Made by a program: the position numbers and the translations under genes. The notes under the pieces were generated by a model, which did no database searches, had not been told where the DNA came from, and was given only the letters and a program-made list of their open reading frames with translations. Source: Deltaproteobacteria bacterium (GTDB lineage Bacteria > Desulfobacterota > Desulfobacteria > Desulfobacterales > Desulfatibacillaceae). From it: 64,000 nt of DNA. This document shows positions 16,636 through 26,402 of this stretch, piece after piece; the stretch's first letter is position 1; each line of letters begins with the position of its first letter. The DNA is taken from the NCBI GenBank assembly GCA_016235345.1, contig JACRLG010000023.1:62001-126000 (forward strand). Direction: 5' to 3'.

Positions 16636-17766
16636 TCAGCGCACCTCAATGCGTTCGCGGGTGACAACGGCAAGTTCGTCCTCACGGAACAGTGTGGGGA
16701 TGATCCTGTCGTCCTTGCGGTAGAGGCGCACCAGCACCCCCTCTTCGGGGTCTTCGGCGGCGGCTTCCTGGAAAGCCTCTATTGCGTCCCAACTGTGGGT
16801 TGTGGCGAAAACCTGTATATCAAGCCGCCTTGCCAGCTCGAAGACCAGCTTCCAGGCTTTCGGCTGCACCGAGTAGTGAAGCCCGTTTTCGAACTCGTCT
16901 ATCAATAATATCCCGCCCTTGGCGTTCACCAGCATCAGAATCATCTGGAAAAGCCGATTCATGCCGTCGCCAAAGGAGCGCAGGGGAACCGGGCGGGACA
17001 TGCCTTCGGCGCGGGTAATGGCTTTGCGACCTATAGCGGAATTTTCTTCGCCAACCATGGAGATAGCTGAAATTTTTGGATCAATTATTTTCAAAGCATC
17101 AATGACGTCTTTTTCAAGTTCCGATAAAGCCACATTGTCCCAAAGTTGCCCAACAATTCCAGGAATATCTACCCCAACCGGACTTAAATAAAGGCAAGGC
17201 ATTGGTTGCTCATCCAATTTTTCATAACCACTGGAAGACCAATAATCAAAGGATGAATTCCAAATTGAGTCTGTCAGTGGAACCATATGGGGAGTGTCGT
17301 TGATGGATATTTCGAGTCCTGGACGTTTGCCTATAAGGACACGTAACTGTACTAAATCTTGTATTGTATCATTATTTTTTTGAGGTTCTGTAACTGGGAG
17401 CCAAGTTGGCTTTATCAATATTTTCATATTGTAATCAATGCCACTTGAGTCAATAACTATTGAATTCAATTTTTCTGAAAATTTTGGGAATCCGATAAAG
17501 AGGCTCGTTAAATAAAAAGAACCATCAGCTTCTATTGGCTTTATGTTTCCAAAAATCGGCTCAATTATTTCTTCCCGATATTTAAGAATGGAACGGATGA
17601 CAGCGAGTGACGCTTTTGAAGCCAACAGCCTTATCGCCTCCAGCACCGTTGATTTTCCGCTGTTGTTGCGGCCCGTTATCAGGTTCACCCGGCCAAGGCC
17701 GTTAAGCTCCATCTTTTTGATGGCGCGGAAATTTTCGATAACGAGGTTTTCGATCTTCGGCTTCAT
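16636..17766 (-). CDS. AAA/ABC-type ATPase of the OLD-like kind
   Basis: 376 aa. Walker A GRNNSGKST near residue 35, an SFGDGMNR signature-like motif, Walker B GGILLIDEFENGLH, and an H-loop ATTHSWDAIEAF. This order without a helicase is typical of OLD/AbiL/RecF-like ATPases of defence systems. The middle (about residues 70-220, 17100-17560) is clearly AT-richer than the flanks and lacks recognisable motifs; this is where such proteins carry variable sensor regions. It is followed immediately by the TOPRIM gene. Alternative: a general SMC-like repair ATPase, less likely given the partner. Confidence 0.8.
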   Translation of the reverse strand: MKPKIENLVIENFRAIKKMELNGLGRVNLITGRNNSGKSTVLEAIRLLASKASLAVIRSILKYREEIIEPIFGNIKPIEADGSFYLTSLFIGFPKFSEKLNSIVIDSSGIDYNMKILIKPTWLPVTEPQKNNDTIQDLVQLRVLIGKRPGLEISINDTPHMVPLTDSIWNSSFDYWSSSGYEKLDEQPMPCLYLSPVGVDIPGIVGQLWDNVALSELEKDVIDALKIIDPKISAISMVGEENSAIGRKAITRAEGMSRPVPLRSFGDGMNRLFQMILMLVNAKGGILLIDEFENGLHYSVQPKAWKLVFELARRLDIQVFATTHSWDAIEAFQEAAAEDPEEGVLVRLYRKDDRIIPTLFREDELAVVTRERIEVR

Positions 17767-17838
17767 GGCCCTGCTCCCCTGGGTAAAGCGACGGTCAATG
17801 TGCTGTTTTCAGGAGAATATCCCATCCTGCGGCTCCTT

Positions 17839-20800
17839 TCAACGCTTTTTCTGCATGTAGTACAGTATGGGCACCGTCATGCGGGAAAAGATCAGGGAGG
17901 CCATTTCCCCGAACATGAGGGAAACCGCAAGGCCCTGGAAAATGGGGTCGAAAAGTATCACCCCCGCGCCCACAACAACTGCGGCGGCGGTTAGGAGCAT
18001 GGGCCGGAAGCGCACCGCGCCAGCGTCTATCACGGCTTGGTCTAAGGGCATTCCCTCGGAAACCCGAAGCTCGATGAAGTCCACAAGTATTATGGAGTTG
18101 CGGACGACTATTCCAGCGCCCGCTATGAAGCCGATCATGGAGGTTGCGGTGAAAAAGGCCCCAAGCGCCCAGTGGGCGGGCAGAATGCCGATAAGCGAAA
18201 AGGGGATGGCCGCCATTATCACTATGGGCGTTAGGAAGCTCTGGAACCAGCCGGTCACCAGGAAGAAGATGAGGATCAGGACGGCGGCGAAGGCGATGCC
18301 AAGGTCGCGGAAGACCTCGTAGGTTATGTGCCACTCGCCATCCCACTTCATGGCGTATTTTTGGTCGCTTGTCGGCAGGCTGGCCGTGTGCTGGCGCATG
18401 GCGTAGCCTTCGGGGAGGACCATCGCCTTTATTTTTTCGGCGAGGCCAATAATGGCGTAAACCGGGCTTTCCTTGGCCCCGGCCACGTCGCCTGTGACGT
18501 AGACCACGGGCATCAGGTTCTTGTGGTAAATTGCCTCGTCGCGTTCAAGAACCACCGGCTTCACAAGGGCTGAAAGGGGCACCATGGATCCGTCTGCGGC
18601 GGTGAGTTTGAGGCTCGTTAAGCGGTTTACGTCGGTGCGCTCGGAAAAGGGCAGGACAACCGTTATGGGCAGGTCCTCGCGCTCCATCGGCTTGTGAACG
18701 AGCCCTGCCTGAGCGCCCTTTTCGGCCAGGGAAATCGCCGCCACCACCCTCTGGGCCGCTATGCCGTGGAGGGCCGCCTTTTCCTGGTCCACAACGAAAA
18801 CCAGGCGCTTCTGGTCGTCCTCCATGTAGGTGTCCGCGTCAACCACGCCAACAGCCTCGTCGAAGATTTTCAGAAGGTCCTTTGCTATCTCCTTCTGGCG
18901 CTTGTAATCCGGGCCGTAAACCTCGGCCACCAGGGTCGATAGCACGGGCGGGCCGGGCGGCACCTCGGCAACCTTCACCCGCGCCCCGTATTTTTTGGCT
19001 ATGGCGATCATGGGCGGCCTGGCCCTTTTGGCCACCTCGTGGCTGGGCTGGCTCCTTTTCTGCTTTTCTGCCAGATTCACCTGTATTTCCGCCACGTTGG
19101 TTCCGCTTCTCAAATCATAGTGGCGCACAAGGCCGTTGAAATTGAAGGGCGCGGCGCATCCGGCGTAAACCTGATAATTTTCCACCTCGTTCATGCGGCC
19201 AAGGTATTCGCCCATTTCAAGGGCGCAGGCCGTTGTGGTTTCAAGGGTGGCGCTTTCCGGCATGTCCAGGATCACCGAAAATTCGCTCTTGTTGTCAAAG
19301 GGGAGCATCTTAACCGTGACCAGCCCCAAGGCCACCATGCTCATGGCTCCAAAAAGCAGCAGGATCACCACCAGGAGGAATGTCCACCGGATTACGGGCC
19401 TGTGGATCAAAGGCCCCATCGCTTTTCTGTAGAGCCTCGTGGACCAGTCCTCGCTTTCGGTGTGATGCCCGGTGCCTATGCGCGGCAAAAGCCGCAGGGC
19501 CGCCCAGGGGGTGACGATGAAGGCCACCAGGAGCGAAAAGATCATGGCCGCAGTGGCACCCACCGGGATGGGGCGCATGTAGGGTCCCATGAGGCCACCC
19601 ACCGCCGCCATGGGAAGGATTGCCGCAATAACCGTGAGAGTGGCCAGAATCGTGGGGTTGCCAACCTCGTCAACCGCCTTTAACGCCACCACGCTTCCCG
19701 GAAGGTTGCGGTTTTCGGGAAGCCTGAAGTGGCGCACCATGTTTTCCACCACCACGATGGCGTCGTCCACCAGGATGCCGATGGAAAATATGAGGGCGAA
19801 AAGGGTGATGCGATTCAAGGTGTAGCCGTAGAGATAGAACATGAAAAGGGTGAGCGCCAGCGTGACGGGTATCGCCAGGAGAACGACGCCCGATTCCCGG
19901 CGGCCCAGGGTGAGAGCCACCAGAATGGTGACCGAAAGCACCGCCAGAAACATGTGGAACAGAAGCTCGTCGGATTTTTCCCTGGCCGTGTTCCCGTAGT
20001 TGCGGGTTATGCTGACCTCGATGTTGCCGGGGATGACCTCGCCCTTCAGCTCCTCCACCCTCTTTAATATGTTGTTCGCCACAGATACCGCGTTTTCACC
20101 CTTGCGCTTGGCAACCGAGAGGGTGACTGCCGGTTCCACGCCGTTTCGGACCTCTTTTTCCGATTTTTCACCGGCGGGGCCATTGCCCATGAAAACGTAC
20201 TGGGAAGGCTCCTCCGGGCCGTCAATAACCCTTGCCACGTCCTTCACGTAAACGGGCTTTCCCGCGTAAACCCCCGCCACCACGCTTTCCACGTCCCGGG
20301 CGTCCTTCAAAAACGAGCCCGCGTGAACCTGGATTTCGCCTTCCGGGCTTGGAAAGGAGCCCGCGCCGGTTTCCTGGTTGGCTGCGGCGAGTATGGCCGG
20401 AATGGTATCGGGGCTTACGCCGTAAGCCGCAAGCCTTGCCGGGTCCAGAAGAACGCGCAGCGTCCGGCGGGCTCCGCCCGTAATGGTTGTGATGGAGACG
20501 TTGGGCGCGCGCTTGATGCGGGTTTCCACCTCCGCCGCCACCCGGCGCAGGGTGAAGTGGTCGGCGTCCTTTGAATGAAAGGTGAGGGCCAGGATCGGCA
20601 CGTCGTCGATGTAGCGGGGTTTGACCAGGGGCTGGGAAACGCCTGCGGGAATCCTGTCGTAGTTGGCGAGCAGCTTGGATTGAAGCCTTACTATGCTTCT
20701 TTCCTCGTCCTGGCCGACTTTAAAGCGCACCACGGCCATTGAGGAGCCGGGGCTCGACGTGGAATAGACGTACTCCACCCCCGGAATCTCCCACAGTAGC

Positions 20801-21027
20801 TTTTCCATGGGGTTGGTGACGCGCTCCTCCACCTCCTTTGCCGAGGCGCCGGGCATGGAGACGAAAACGTCCACCATTGGGACTATGATCTGGGGCTCCT
20901 CCTCACGGGGCAGTCTTACAACCGCGAAATAGCCCAGAAGGAGCGATGCCGCCACGATAAGGATCGTGAGCTTGGAGTTGATGAAGGCTTTGGCGATTAC
21001 GCCCGCAGGGCCTAAGGTTTGCTTCAT
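17839..21027 (-). CDS. RND efflux transporter permease subunit
   Basis: 1062 aa inner-membrane proton/drug antiporter of the AcrB/SwrC type. N-terminal helix [28 protein letters not shown], porter-domain start [19 protein letters not shown], and the TM4 proton-relay motif [18 protein letters not shown] are present. Two six-helix repeats are visible, the second ending in [15 protein letters not shown]-like sequence. Substrate range (drugs, lipids, metals) is not readable; the metal-specific signatures of CusA are not obvious. It overlaps the adaptor gene by 4 nt. No outer-membrane TolC gene is adjacent. Confidence 0.92.
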   Translation of the reverse strand: MKQTLGPAGVIAKAFINSKLTILIVAASLLLGYFAVVRLPREEEPQIIVPMVDVFVSMPGASAKEVEERVTNPMEKLLWEIPGVEYVYSTSSPGSSMAVVRFKVGQDEERSIVRLQSKLLANYDRIPAGVSQPLVKPRYIDDVPILALTFHSKDADHFTLRRVAAEVETRIKRAPNVSITTITGGARRTLRVLLDPARLAAYGVSPDTIPAILAAANQETGAGSFPSPEGEIQVHAGSFLKDARDVESVVAGVYAGKPVYVKDVARVIDGPEEPSQYVFMGNGPAGEKSEKEVRNGVEPAVTLSVAKRKGENAVSVANNILKRVEELKGEVIPGNIEVSITRNYGNTAREKSDELLFHMFLAVLSVTILVALTLGRRESGVVLLAIPVTLALTLFMFYLYGYTLNRITLFALIFSIGILVDDAIVVVENMVRHFRLPENRNLPGSVVALKAVDEVGNPTILATLTVIAAILPMAAVGGLMGPYMRPIPVGATAAMIFSLLVAFIVTPWAALRLLPRIGTGHHTESEDWSTRLYRKAMGPLIHRPVIRWTFLLVVILLLFGAMSMVALGLVTVKMLPFDNKSEFSVILDMPESATLETTTACALEMGEYLGRMNEVENYQVYAGCAAPFNFNGLVRHYDLRSGTNVAEIQVNLAEKQKRSQPSHEVAKRARPPMIAIAKKYGARVKVAEVPPGPPVLSTLVAEVYGPDYKRQKEIAKDLLKIFDEAVGVVDADTYMEDDQKRLVFVVDQEKAALHGIAAQRVVAAISLAEKGAQAGLVHKPMEREDLPITVVLPFSERTDVNRLTSLKLTAADGSMVPLSALVKPVVLERDEAIYHKNLMPVVYVTGDVAGAKESPVYAIIGLAEKIKAMVLPEGYAMRQHTASLPTSDQKYAMKWDGEWHITYEVFRDLGIAFAAVLILIFFLVTGWFQSFLTPIVIMAAIPFSLIGILPAHWALGAFFTATSMIGFIAGAGIVVRNSIILVDFIELRVSEGMPLDQAVIDAGAVRFRPMLLTAAAVVVGAGVILFDPIFQGLAVSLMFGEMASLIFSRMTVPILYYMQKKR

Positions 21028-22196
21028 CTTGCGGCCTCCACCTTTTCGCCGTCGGAAAGCCCGGCGGGCGGAGCCGCCACGTAGCGGGTTCCTTCGGAAA
21101 GTCCGGAGACTATCTCCGCCCTGCCGTCGCCCGTGGCCCCCACCCGCACCATGCGAAGGCGGGCCGCGTTCTTTCCGTCCACCACGAAAAGGGCCTCAAG
21201 CTGGCCGTGGCGCACCACGGCGGACTCCGGCACCGTGAGAACCCGGGCGGACTTTACGGGGATATCGGTTCTTGCAAACATGCCGGAGCGCAGGGCCGGG
21301 TCTTTCGGAAGATCGGCCTGGACCGTCACCGTGCGGCTCTTCTCGTCGGCTGAGGGCAGTATGGCCCGGATAACGGCGGTGTAAGGATCGGCTGAAGCGC
21401 CCGAAACCGACACCGCAAGCCTCTGGCCGACCGCCAGCGAACCTGCCAGTGATTCGGGAACACCTATGTCCGCCCTCTGGCCCGAAAAGCTCTCAAGCGC
21501 CAGGAGGGGCGCTCCCGGCGAGGCGAGGTCGCCCGCCGACACGTATTTTTTGGTCACCACCCCGTCGTAGGGGGCGCGGACCTGGGCGTCCCGCACGCTC
21601 ACCCCCACTTCGGCCTGTCCGGCCACCGCCTGGCCGATCCTTTGCGAAGCCGCGTCCACCGAGGCTTTTGCCTGGTTCACTGCCGCTTCGGCATTATCGC
21701 GCGAAGCTTTCGCCTGGTCGAATTCCTGGAAGCTCACCAGATGATCGGCGTGGAGCTTTTCAAAGCGCCTGAAGGTGGCCTCGGCCAGCCGAAACTGGGC
21801 CCTGGCGGATTCCAGGGCCGAAAGGGCCGCGTTTTTGGCCTGCCGGGCCTCGGCAACGGCGGCCCCGGCTTTCTGGGCGGAAGCGTCGATCGCGGTGGGA
21901 TCGATGAAGACGAGAACCTCGCCCGCCCGCACCCGGCTTGCCTCCTCCACCGTAACAGAGGTGATCACGCCCATGATCTTGGCCGAAAGCGTGGAGGCTT
22001 CCCTGGCCCTCACCGTGCCCACAACCTGGATGGTTCCGGTCGAATCCGCAGTAGCGGCGGTTTCAATTTTAACGGACTTGGGAGGTGAAGTCGGGGCATC
22101 CGAGACGCCGGGTTCTATTTTGTCGTGGCAGGCGGTAAAAACCGAAAGGGCCATTATGGCCGCCATTGTCAGAACCGGGCTTTTGCGCATGGGCAT
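21024..22196 (-). CDS. RND efflux periplasmic adaptor (membrane fusion protein)
   Basis: 390 aa. The start at 22196 has GGAGG with good spacing and gives a lipoprotein signal (MALSVFTAC, lipidation Cys), as in AcrA-type adaptors; a longer upstream frame would spoil this. Then a beta-barrel/lipoyl half ([38 protein letters not shown]), a long alpha-helical hairpin rich in Ala, Glu and Gln ([18 protein letters not shown] ... [17 protein letters not shown]), the second lipoyl half ([19 protein letters not shown]) and the membrane-proximal domain. It bridges the permease to an outer-membrane channel. Overlaps the permease gene (ATGA-type coupling). Confidence 0.9.
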   Translation of the reverse strand: MPMRKSPVLTMAAIMALSVFTACHDKIEPGVSDAPTSPPKSVKIETAATADSTGTIQVVGTVRAREASTLSAKIMGVITSVTVEEASRVRAGEVLVFIDPTAIDASAQKAGAAVAEARQAKNAALSALESARAQFRLAEATFRRFEKLHADHLVSFQEFDQAKASRDNAEAAVNQAKASVDAASQRIGQAVAGQAEVGVSVRDAQVRAPYDGVVTKKYVSAGDLASPGAPLLALESFSGQRADIGVPESLAGSLAVGQRLAVSVSGASADPYTAVIRAILPSADEKSRTVTVQADLPKDPALRSGMFARTDIPVKSARVLTVPESAVVRHGQLEALFVVDGKNAARLRMVRVGATGDGRAEIVSGLSEGTRYVAAPPAGLSDGEKVEAAR

Positions 22197-22415
22197 GGAA
22201 AGGTCCTCCAAATTGCATGATCGGCATTCAAACAATGCACATATACGAATCGGCCACAAGTTTAATCACTTGAGTAGGTTTTGCAAGGAATAAAAATGAA
22301 AATCATTTCTATTTTGTTTTCAGACAGGGCAACAATGGTGAACGGGTTCCATATACCAGTTTTTTTTGCGGCAAACAAGGCGGTTGGGGGGATCGGCAGA
22401 GGGGCCGGGCAGGTT

Positions 22416-22514
22416 TCAGCGGTCGGACAAAAAGATTATCACCGCAGAGCTTACGATCAGAACCACCGTAATGATGGCGAGGGTTTCAACAAGGTTTTCA
22501 AGAAAAAAGTCCAC
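22416..22514 (-). CDS. Candidate 32-aa single-helix membrane protein
   Basis: GTG start with GGAG five nt upstream, then (V/M)DFFLENLVETL followed by a hydrophobic run AIITVVLIVSSAVIIFL ending SDR-stop. One transmembrane helix with an acidic N-terminal side and a basic end. It lies on the strand of the efflux operon, 220 nt upstream of the adaptor gene. Small helices of this kind (AcrZ, CydX) often modulate membrane complexes, but no homology is claimed. Evidence is limited to composition and the ribosome-binding site. Confidence 0.4.
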   Translation of the reverse strand: MDFFLENLVETLAIITVVLIVSSAVIIFLSDR

Positions 22515-22602
22515 AGCGGCTCCGGGTTTTTCGGTTAGAGGTCTTTGCGGCCTACAATTGTAGCCGTCAAGCAGAGTTGGTATGTAGAATGCTGTTTCCT
22601 AT

Positions 22603-22630
22603 GCGGGCGGGACGCCCGCGCTCCCAGGGG
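22603..22630. repeat. REP-type half palindrome b
   Basis: Single arm GCGGGCGGGACGCCCGCG continuing to CTCCCAGGGG, the same as the right arm of element a at 15423-15449; the opposite arm is absent. It abuts the HicB relic. Confidence 0.75.
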
Positions 22631-22636
22631 CGACGG

Positions 22637-22797
22637 TCAGAATTTGGTTTCAAGGCCGTCCGCCAGAACCCTGAGGGCAATGGCCTTGGCCTTTATCACG
22701 GCTTCCTCCCTAGTGTTTCCATAAGCCAATGCCCCAGGGATGTCCATCACCTCGGTATCCATCGCCCGTCGTCTTCCCGGTCGGTCTTGATTCTCAT
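22637..22797 (-). pseudogene. HicB-like antitoxin, frameshifted (TA relic)
   Basis: Reads MRIKTDREDDGRWI, then, after a one-base loss near 22755, EVMDIPGALAYGNTREEAV and IKAKAIALRVLADGLETKF-stop. The composite is a typical HicB/DUF1902 antitoxin (AYGxTREEAxxKAxALALRVLADxLE). The span is 161 nt, one short of a whole number of codons, confirming the frameshift. Immediately upstream on the same strand, GVSGMMKKVGLKS-stop (stop at 22823-22825) may be the tail of the HicA toxin. The module looks dead. Confidence 0.7.
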
Positions 22798-22916
22798 TTC
22801 AAACGCCTTCCGTTCGAATTTATCAGCTTTTCAGCCCGACTTTCTTCATCATGCCGGAAACGCCCTTTTTCGTCAATGCAGGTTTTGTTCTTCTGCTTCC
22901 CCGGCGTGGTTTTGGG

Positions 22917-22945
22917 TTGACAAAGATTGACCGATTTAATAAAGC
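22917..22945 (+). promoter_or_regulatory. Candidate promoter upstream of dsrA
   Basis: Consensus TTGACA (22917-22922), 17 nt, then TAAAGC (22940-22945). The -10 is weak. A second TTGACC follows at 22927. The leader to dsrA would be about 170 nt, with AT-rich sequence around 22985-23030. Confidence 0.35.
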
Positions 22946-23124
22946 CTGTACGTTATTTTAAGGGAAGAATAGGAAAAAGGGAAGGCAATCTCCCCTTAGT
23001 TAGACATAAAACTTAAAAAAATCAAGATGTTGTGTTCCGAGAGGAGGTGGCTGGAACCTAGCTGCCACGGCAAGTCGAGGCGTAATCAAAGCTGTTTTAA
23101 TTTCACATCAACTGGAGGGAAACG

Positions 23125-24438
23125 ATGGCGAAACACGCAACTCCCTTGTTGGACCAACTGGAGAGCGGCCCGTGGCCGAGCTTCGTGTCCGACATCAAGC
23201 AGGAGGCTGAAAGCAGGAAGTCCAAGGTCGGTAAGGTGGAGTTCCAGGTTGCAGTGGACACCCCCGAAGACATTCTGGGCATTTTGGAGCTTTCCTACAA
23301 GCATGGCCGCACCCACTGGAAGCACGGCGGAATCGTGGGCGTGTTCGGTTACGGCGGCGGCGTCATCGGCCGCTACTGCGACCAGCCCGAAGCATTCCCC
23401 GGCGTGGCCCATTTCCACACCATCCGCGTTAACCAGCCGGGCGGCAAGTTCTACTCCACCGAGTTCCTGAAGGGCCTTTGCGACCTGTGGGAACTTCGCG
23501 GATCAGGCATCACCAACATGCACGGCTCCACGGGCGACATCGTTCTCATCGGCACCCAGACCGAGCAGCTCGAAGAGTTCTTCTATGATCTGACCCACAA
23601 GTTCAACCAGGACCTGGGCGGCTCAGGCTCCAACCTGCGCACCCCCTCCGACTGCATCGGTTCGGCCCGCTGCGAATACGCCTGCTACGACACCCAGGCC
23701 CTTTGCTACGCGCTGACCATGGAATTCCAGGACGAACTTCATCGCCCGGCCTTCCCCTACAAGTTCAAGTTCAAGTTCGACGGCTGCCCCAACTGCTGCG
23801 TGGCCTCCATCGCCCGAAGCGACATGAGCTTCATCGGCACCTGGCGCGACAAGATCAAGGTTGACCAGAAGACCGTTGCCGCTTACGTTGGCGGCGAAGT
23901 TCCGCCCAACGCAGGCGCGCACTCCGGACGCGACTGGGGCAAGTTCGACATCGTAAAGGAAGTCGTGAATCTTTGCCCCACCGGCTGCATGGCATACGAA
24001 GGCGGCAAGCTTCTCATCAACGACCGCGAGTGCACCCGGTGCATGCACTGCATCAACGTCATGCCCAAGGCCCTGCGCATCGGTGACGATCGCGGCCTTT
24101 CCATCCTGGTGGGCGCAAAAGCCCCCATCCTCGACGGCGCGCAGATGGGTTCGCTCCTGGTTCCCTTCATCAGCGTCGAAGACCCCTATGACGACATCAA
24201 AGACGTCATCGGAAAAGTCTGGGACTGGTGGATGGAAGAAGGCAAGAACCGCGAGCGGCTGGGCGAGCTCATCAAGCGTCAGGGTTTCCAGAAGCTTCTG
24301 GAAGCGACCGACATTACGCCCGTTCCCCAGCACGTCAAAGAGCCGCGTTCCAACCCCTACATCTTCTGGAAAGAGGAAGAGGTCGAGGGCGGCTGGCAGC
24401 GTGACATCAACGAATTCCGCAAGGATCACAACAGATAG
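23125..24438 (+). CDS. dsrA: Dissimilatory sulfite reductase, alpha subunit
   Basis: 437 aa, standard DsrA length. With DsrB it forms the cytoplasmic siroheme enzyme that reduces sulfite and passes sulfur to DsrC, the last stage of sulfate respiration. Siroheme/[4Fe-4S] cysteine motifs are [16 protein letters not shown] and [16 protein letters not shown]. The inserted ferredoxin domain has [14 protein letters not shown] and [18 protein letters not shown]. The start has GGAGGGAAACG upstream. dsrB follows after 11 nt. This gene is the main evidence for a sulfate-reducing lifestyle; the sequence resembles the reductive, not the sulfur-oxidising, type because dsrD is present. Confidence 0.98.
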   Translation: MAKHATPLLDQLESGPWPSFVSDIKQEAESRKSKVGKVEFQVAVDTPEDILGILELSYKHGRTHWKHGGIVGVFGYGGGVIGRYCDQPEAFPGVAHFHTIRVNQPGGKFYSTEFLKGLCDLWELRGSGITNMHGSTGDIVLIGTQTEQLEEFFYDLTHKFNQDLGGSGSNLRTPSDCIGSARCEYACYDTQALCYALTMEFQDELHRPAFPYKFKFKFDGCPNCCVASIARSDMSFIGTWRDKIKVDQKTVAAYVGGEVPPNAGAHSGRDWGKFDIVKEVVNLCPTGCMAYEGGKLLINDRECTRCMHCINVMPKALRIGDDRGLSILVGAKAPILDGAQMGSLLVPFISVEDPYDDIKDVIGKVWDWWMEEGKNRERLGELIKRQGFQKLLEATDITPVPQHVKEPRSNPYIFWKEEEVEGGWQRDINEFRKDHNR

Positions 24439-24449
24439 GGGGTGTCCCA

Positions 24450-25598
24450 ATGGCGTTTGTTTCCTCAGGCTATGATCCCAAAGAGCCCATGAAGGGCCGT
24501 ATTACAGACATCGGTCCCCGTCACTACGATGACTTTTATCCGCCCGTCATCGCAAAGAACAAGGGCAAGTGGCTGTATCACGAAATCCTCGAGCCCGGCG
24601 TTCTGGTCCACGTGGCCGAGGGCGGCGACGAGGTTTACACGGTCCGCGTCGGCGGCGCACGCCTCATGAGCGTCACCCACATCCGCGAAGCATGCGAAAT
24701 CGCCGACAAGCATTGCGGCGGCTATCTCCGCTTCACCACCAGGAACAACATAGAGTTTCTGGTGGACAAGAAAGAGAAAGTCGCGGCGCTTAAGGCCGAT
24801 CTCATGAGCCGCAAGTTTGAGGGCGGTTCCTACAAGTTTCCCGTCGGCGGCACCGGCGCCGGCATCACCAACATCGTCCACACCCAGGGCTGGCTCCACT
24901 GCCACACCCCGGCAACCGACGCTTCCGGCCCCGTGAAGGCTGCAATGGACGTCCTGTTCGAGGATTTCCAGAGCATGAGGCTTCCGGCGCACCTTCGCGT
25001 GTCTTTGGCCTGCTGCCTCAACATGTGCGGCGCGGTTCACTGCTCCGATATCGCCATCCTGGGCTATCATCGCAAGCCGCCCATGCAGGATCACGAGTAC
25101 CTTGACAAGATGTGCGAAATCCCTCTTGCCATCGCGGCCTGCCCCACCGCCGCCATCAAGCCCACCAAGCATGAAATGCCGGACGGCACCAAGCTGAACT
25201 CGGTGGCCATCAACCAGGAACGCTGCATGTTCTGCGGCAACTGCTACACCATGTGCCCCGCTCTTCCTCTTGCTGACAAAGAGGGCGACGGTATCGTCAT
25301 CATGGCCGGCGGCAAGGTGAGCAACCGCATTTCCGCTCCCAAGTTCTCCAAGGTTGTCGTGGCCTTCATTCCCAACGAAGTGCCCCGGTGGCCCTCCACC
25401 ACCAACGTCATCAAGAAGATGGTGGAAGCCTACGCGGCAGGCGCCAACAAGTACGAGCGCCTTGGCGAGTGGGCCGAGCGCATCGGCTGGGAGCGTTTCT
25501 TCGAGAAGTGCGAGCTGGAATTCACCCATCATCTCATCGATGATTTCCGTGATCCGGCTTATTATACGTGGCGTCAGACCACCCAGTTCAAGTTTTAA
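24450..25598 (+). CDS. dsrB: Dissimilatory sulfite reductase, beta subunit
   Basis: 382 aa. Binds the catalytic siroheme in the DsrA2B2 complex. Motifs: [12 protein letters not shown], a cysteine cluster [16 protein letters not shown], and a ferredoxin domain with [10 protein letters not shown] and [21 protein letters not shown]. Start follows TAGGGGGTG. A structured repeat starts 1 nt after the stop, and dsrD is displaced to 310 nt downstream. Confidence 0.98.
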   Translation: MAFVSSGYDPKEPMKGRITDIGPRHYDDFYPPVIAKNKGKWLYHEILEPGVLVHVAEGGDEVYTVRVGGARLMSVTHIREACEIADKHCGGYLRFTTRNNIEFLVDKKEKVAALKADLMSRKFEGGSYKFPVGGTGAGITNIVHTQGWLHCHTPATDASGPVKAAMDVLFEDFQSMRLPAHLRVSLACCLNMCGAVHCSDIAILGYHRKPPMQDHEYLDKMCEIPLAIAACPTAAIKPTKHEMPDGTKLNSVAINQERCMFCGNCYTMCPALPLADKEGDGIVIMAGGKVSNRISAPKFSKVVVAFIPNEVPRWPSTTNVIKKMVEAYAAGANKYERLGEWAERIGWERFFEKCELEFTHHLIDDFRDPAYYTWRQTTQFKF

Positions 25599-25599
25599 C

Positions 25600-25719
25600 G
25601 CCTGTCTAAAAACGCGAACTGCTGTGTCGAGCGTCAAAACCAATTTCGGTCACGTACAAAAGCGTACGCTCCCTCATTGGTTTTTAGCTCTCCTTGCATT
25701 TCATCGTTTTTAACCAGGC
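25600..25719 (+). repeat. Structured dispersed repeat, copy 6
   Basis: Outer arms GCCTGTCTAAAAACG (25600-25614) and CGTTTTTAACCAGGC (25705-25719). Conserved blocks GCGAACTGCTGTGTC and TTGCATTTCATCG. The inner stem AAAACCAAT/ATTGGTTTT is perfect; the apical hairpin is CGTAC-AAAAG-CGTACG. It begins 1 nt after the dsrB stop and lies between dsrB and dsrD. Confidence 0.9.
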
Positions 25720-25908
25720 TCTGGGTGTGCTTTAAAGATCATGATTACTTGCGGCGCGGGCATGGGGGAGAACCTTCCCCGGCCCGCGCCGGAAGCGCTT
25801 TTGCGGCGGGCGGGAAAAGATGCCCCTTGGGGCATGAAGCCGCAAGACCCTTTGCGGTGCGGAAGTTGAAAGATTTTTGCACCGTGCCAAACGAGAGGCG
25901 GGAAGCCC
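25720..25908 (+). other. dsrB-dsrD spacer with strong GC hairpin
   Basis: After repeat copy 6, GGCGCGGGC (25753-25761) pairs with GCCCGCGCC (25782-25790), with an inner GGGG/CCCC. No T-run follows, so it is more likely an mRNA-processing or stability hairpin than a terminator. No gene is visible. Confidence 0.55.
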
Positions 25909-26148
25909 ATGGAACTGGAAGCCGCGAAAAAGTTGATAGTCGAGACCCTGGAAGGCAAAAAGGGCAAGAGCAAGTTCTATCTCAAGGACTTCTATGCCAT
26001 GTTCGACGACATGGGGCCCAGGGAAGTCAAAAAGATCGTAAACAACATGGTGACCGAGGGAATCCTTGAGTACTGGTCCTCCGGCTCCACCACCCTCATC
26101 GGTCTCAAGGGCGTCGGCAAGCAGGCGGCAGCCGAGAACGAAGACTGA
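25909..26148 (+). CDS. dsrD: DsrD, small activator of dissimilatory sulfite reductase
   Basis: 79 aa winged-helix-like protein found with dsrAB in sulfate reducers and reported to stimulate DsrAB activity. Sequence KKGKSKFYLKDFYAMFDDMGPREVKKIVNNMVTEGILEYWSSGSTTLIGLKGVGK is characteristic. GAGGCGGGAAGCCC precedes the ATG. The 310-nt gap to dsrB holds repeat copy 6 and a hairpin. No dsrN or dsrC gene follows; a terminator does. Confidence 0.95.
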   Translation: MELEAAKKLIVETLEGKKGKSKFYLKDFYAMFDDMGPREVKKIVNNMVTEGILEYWSSGSTTLIGLKGVGKQAAAENED

Positions 26149-26176
26149 TAGCGGTTTTGCCGGTTATCCGGCCTTG

Positions 26177-26230
26177 CGGGGAGATTGGCCTTTTCACGCG
26201 AAAAGGGGCGGTCTCCCCGTTTGTTTTTTT
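26177..26230 (+). terminator. Terminator of the dsr unit
   Basis: CGGGGAGAT (26177-26185) pairs with GTCTCCCCG (26211-26219); an inner CCTTTT/AAAAGG extends the stem. TTGTTTTTTT follows. Confidence 0.88.
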
Positions 26231-26327
26231 GAGGCACCGGGCCGCCCCGGTTTTTCCCCGGAAACGGCTCAATTCCGCCGAATATGCCTGTTGGCCCTCG
26301 CACATCCCAAACTGTTCGATTTTACCA

Positions 26328-26358
26328 CATGTTGAACAGGCTTTACTTTTTGAACATG
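26328..26358. promoter_or_regulatory. Possible TetR operator
   Basis: CATGTTGAA (26328-26336) and TTGAACATG (26350-26358) are inverted with one mismatch, centres 22 bp apart (two helical turns). A TATAAA-like box follows at 26369. This fits autoregulation of the TetR gene downstream. Confidence 0.4.
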
Positions 26359-26402
26359 AATGGATTACTATAAAAGGACTCCCTCCGCTGGCCCCAGGAG
26401 GC

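Noticed and set aside
22577-22930. Plus-strand 117-aa frame
   Set aside because: It is antisense to the HicB relic and includes a REP arm; no family signal.
26157-26402. Extended N-terminus of the TetR regulator
   Set aside because: The open frame runs across the dsr terminator and the presumed operator, so a start at 26403 or 26454 is more reasonable.
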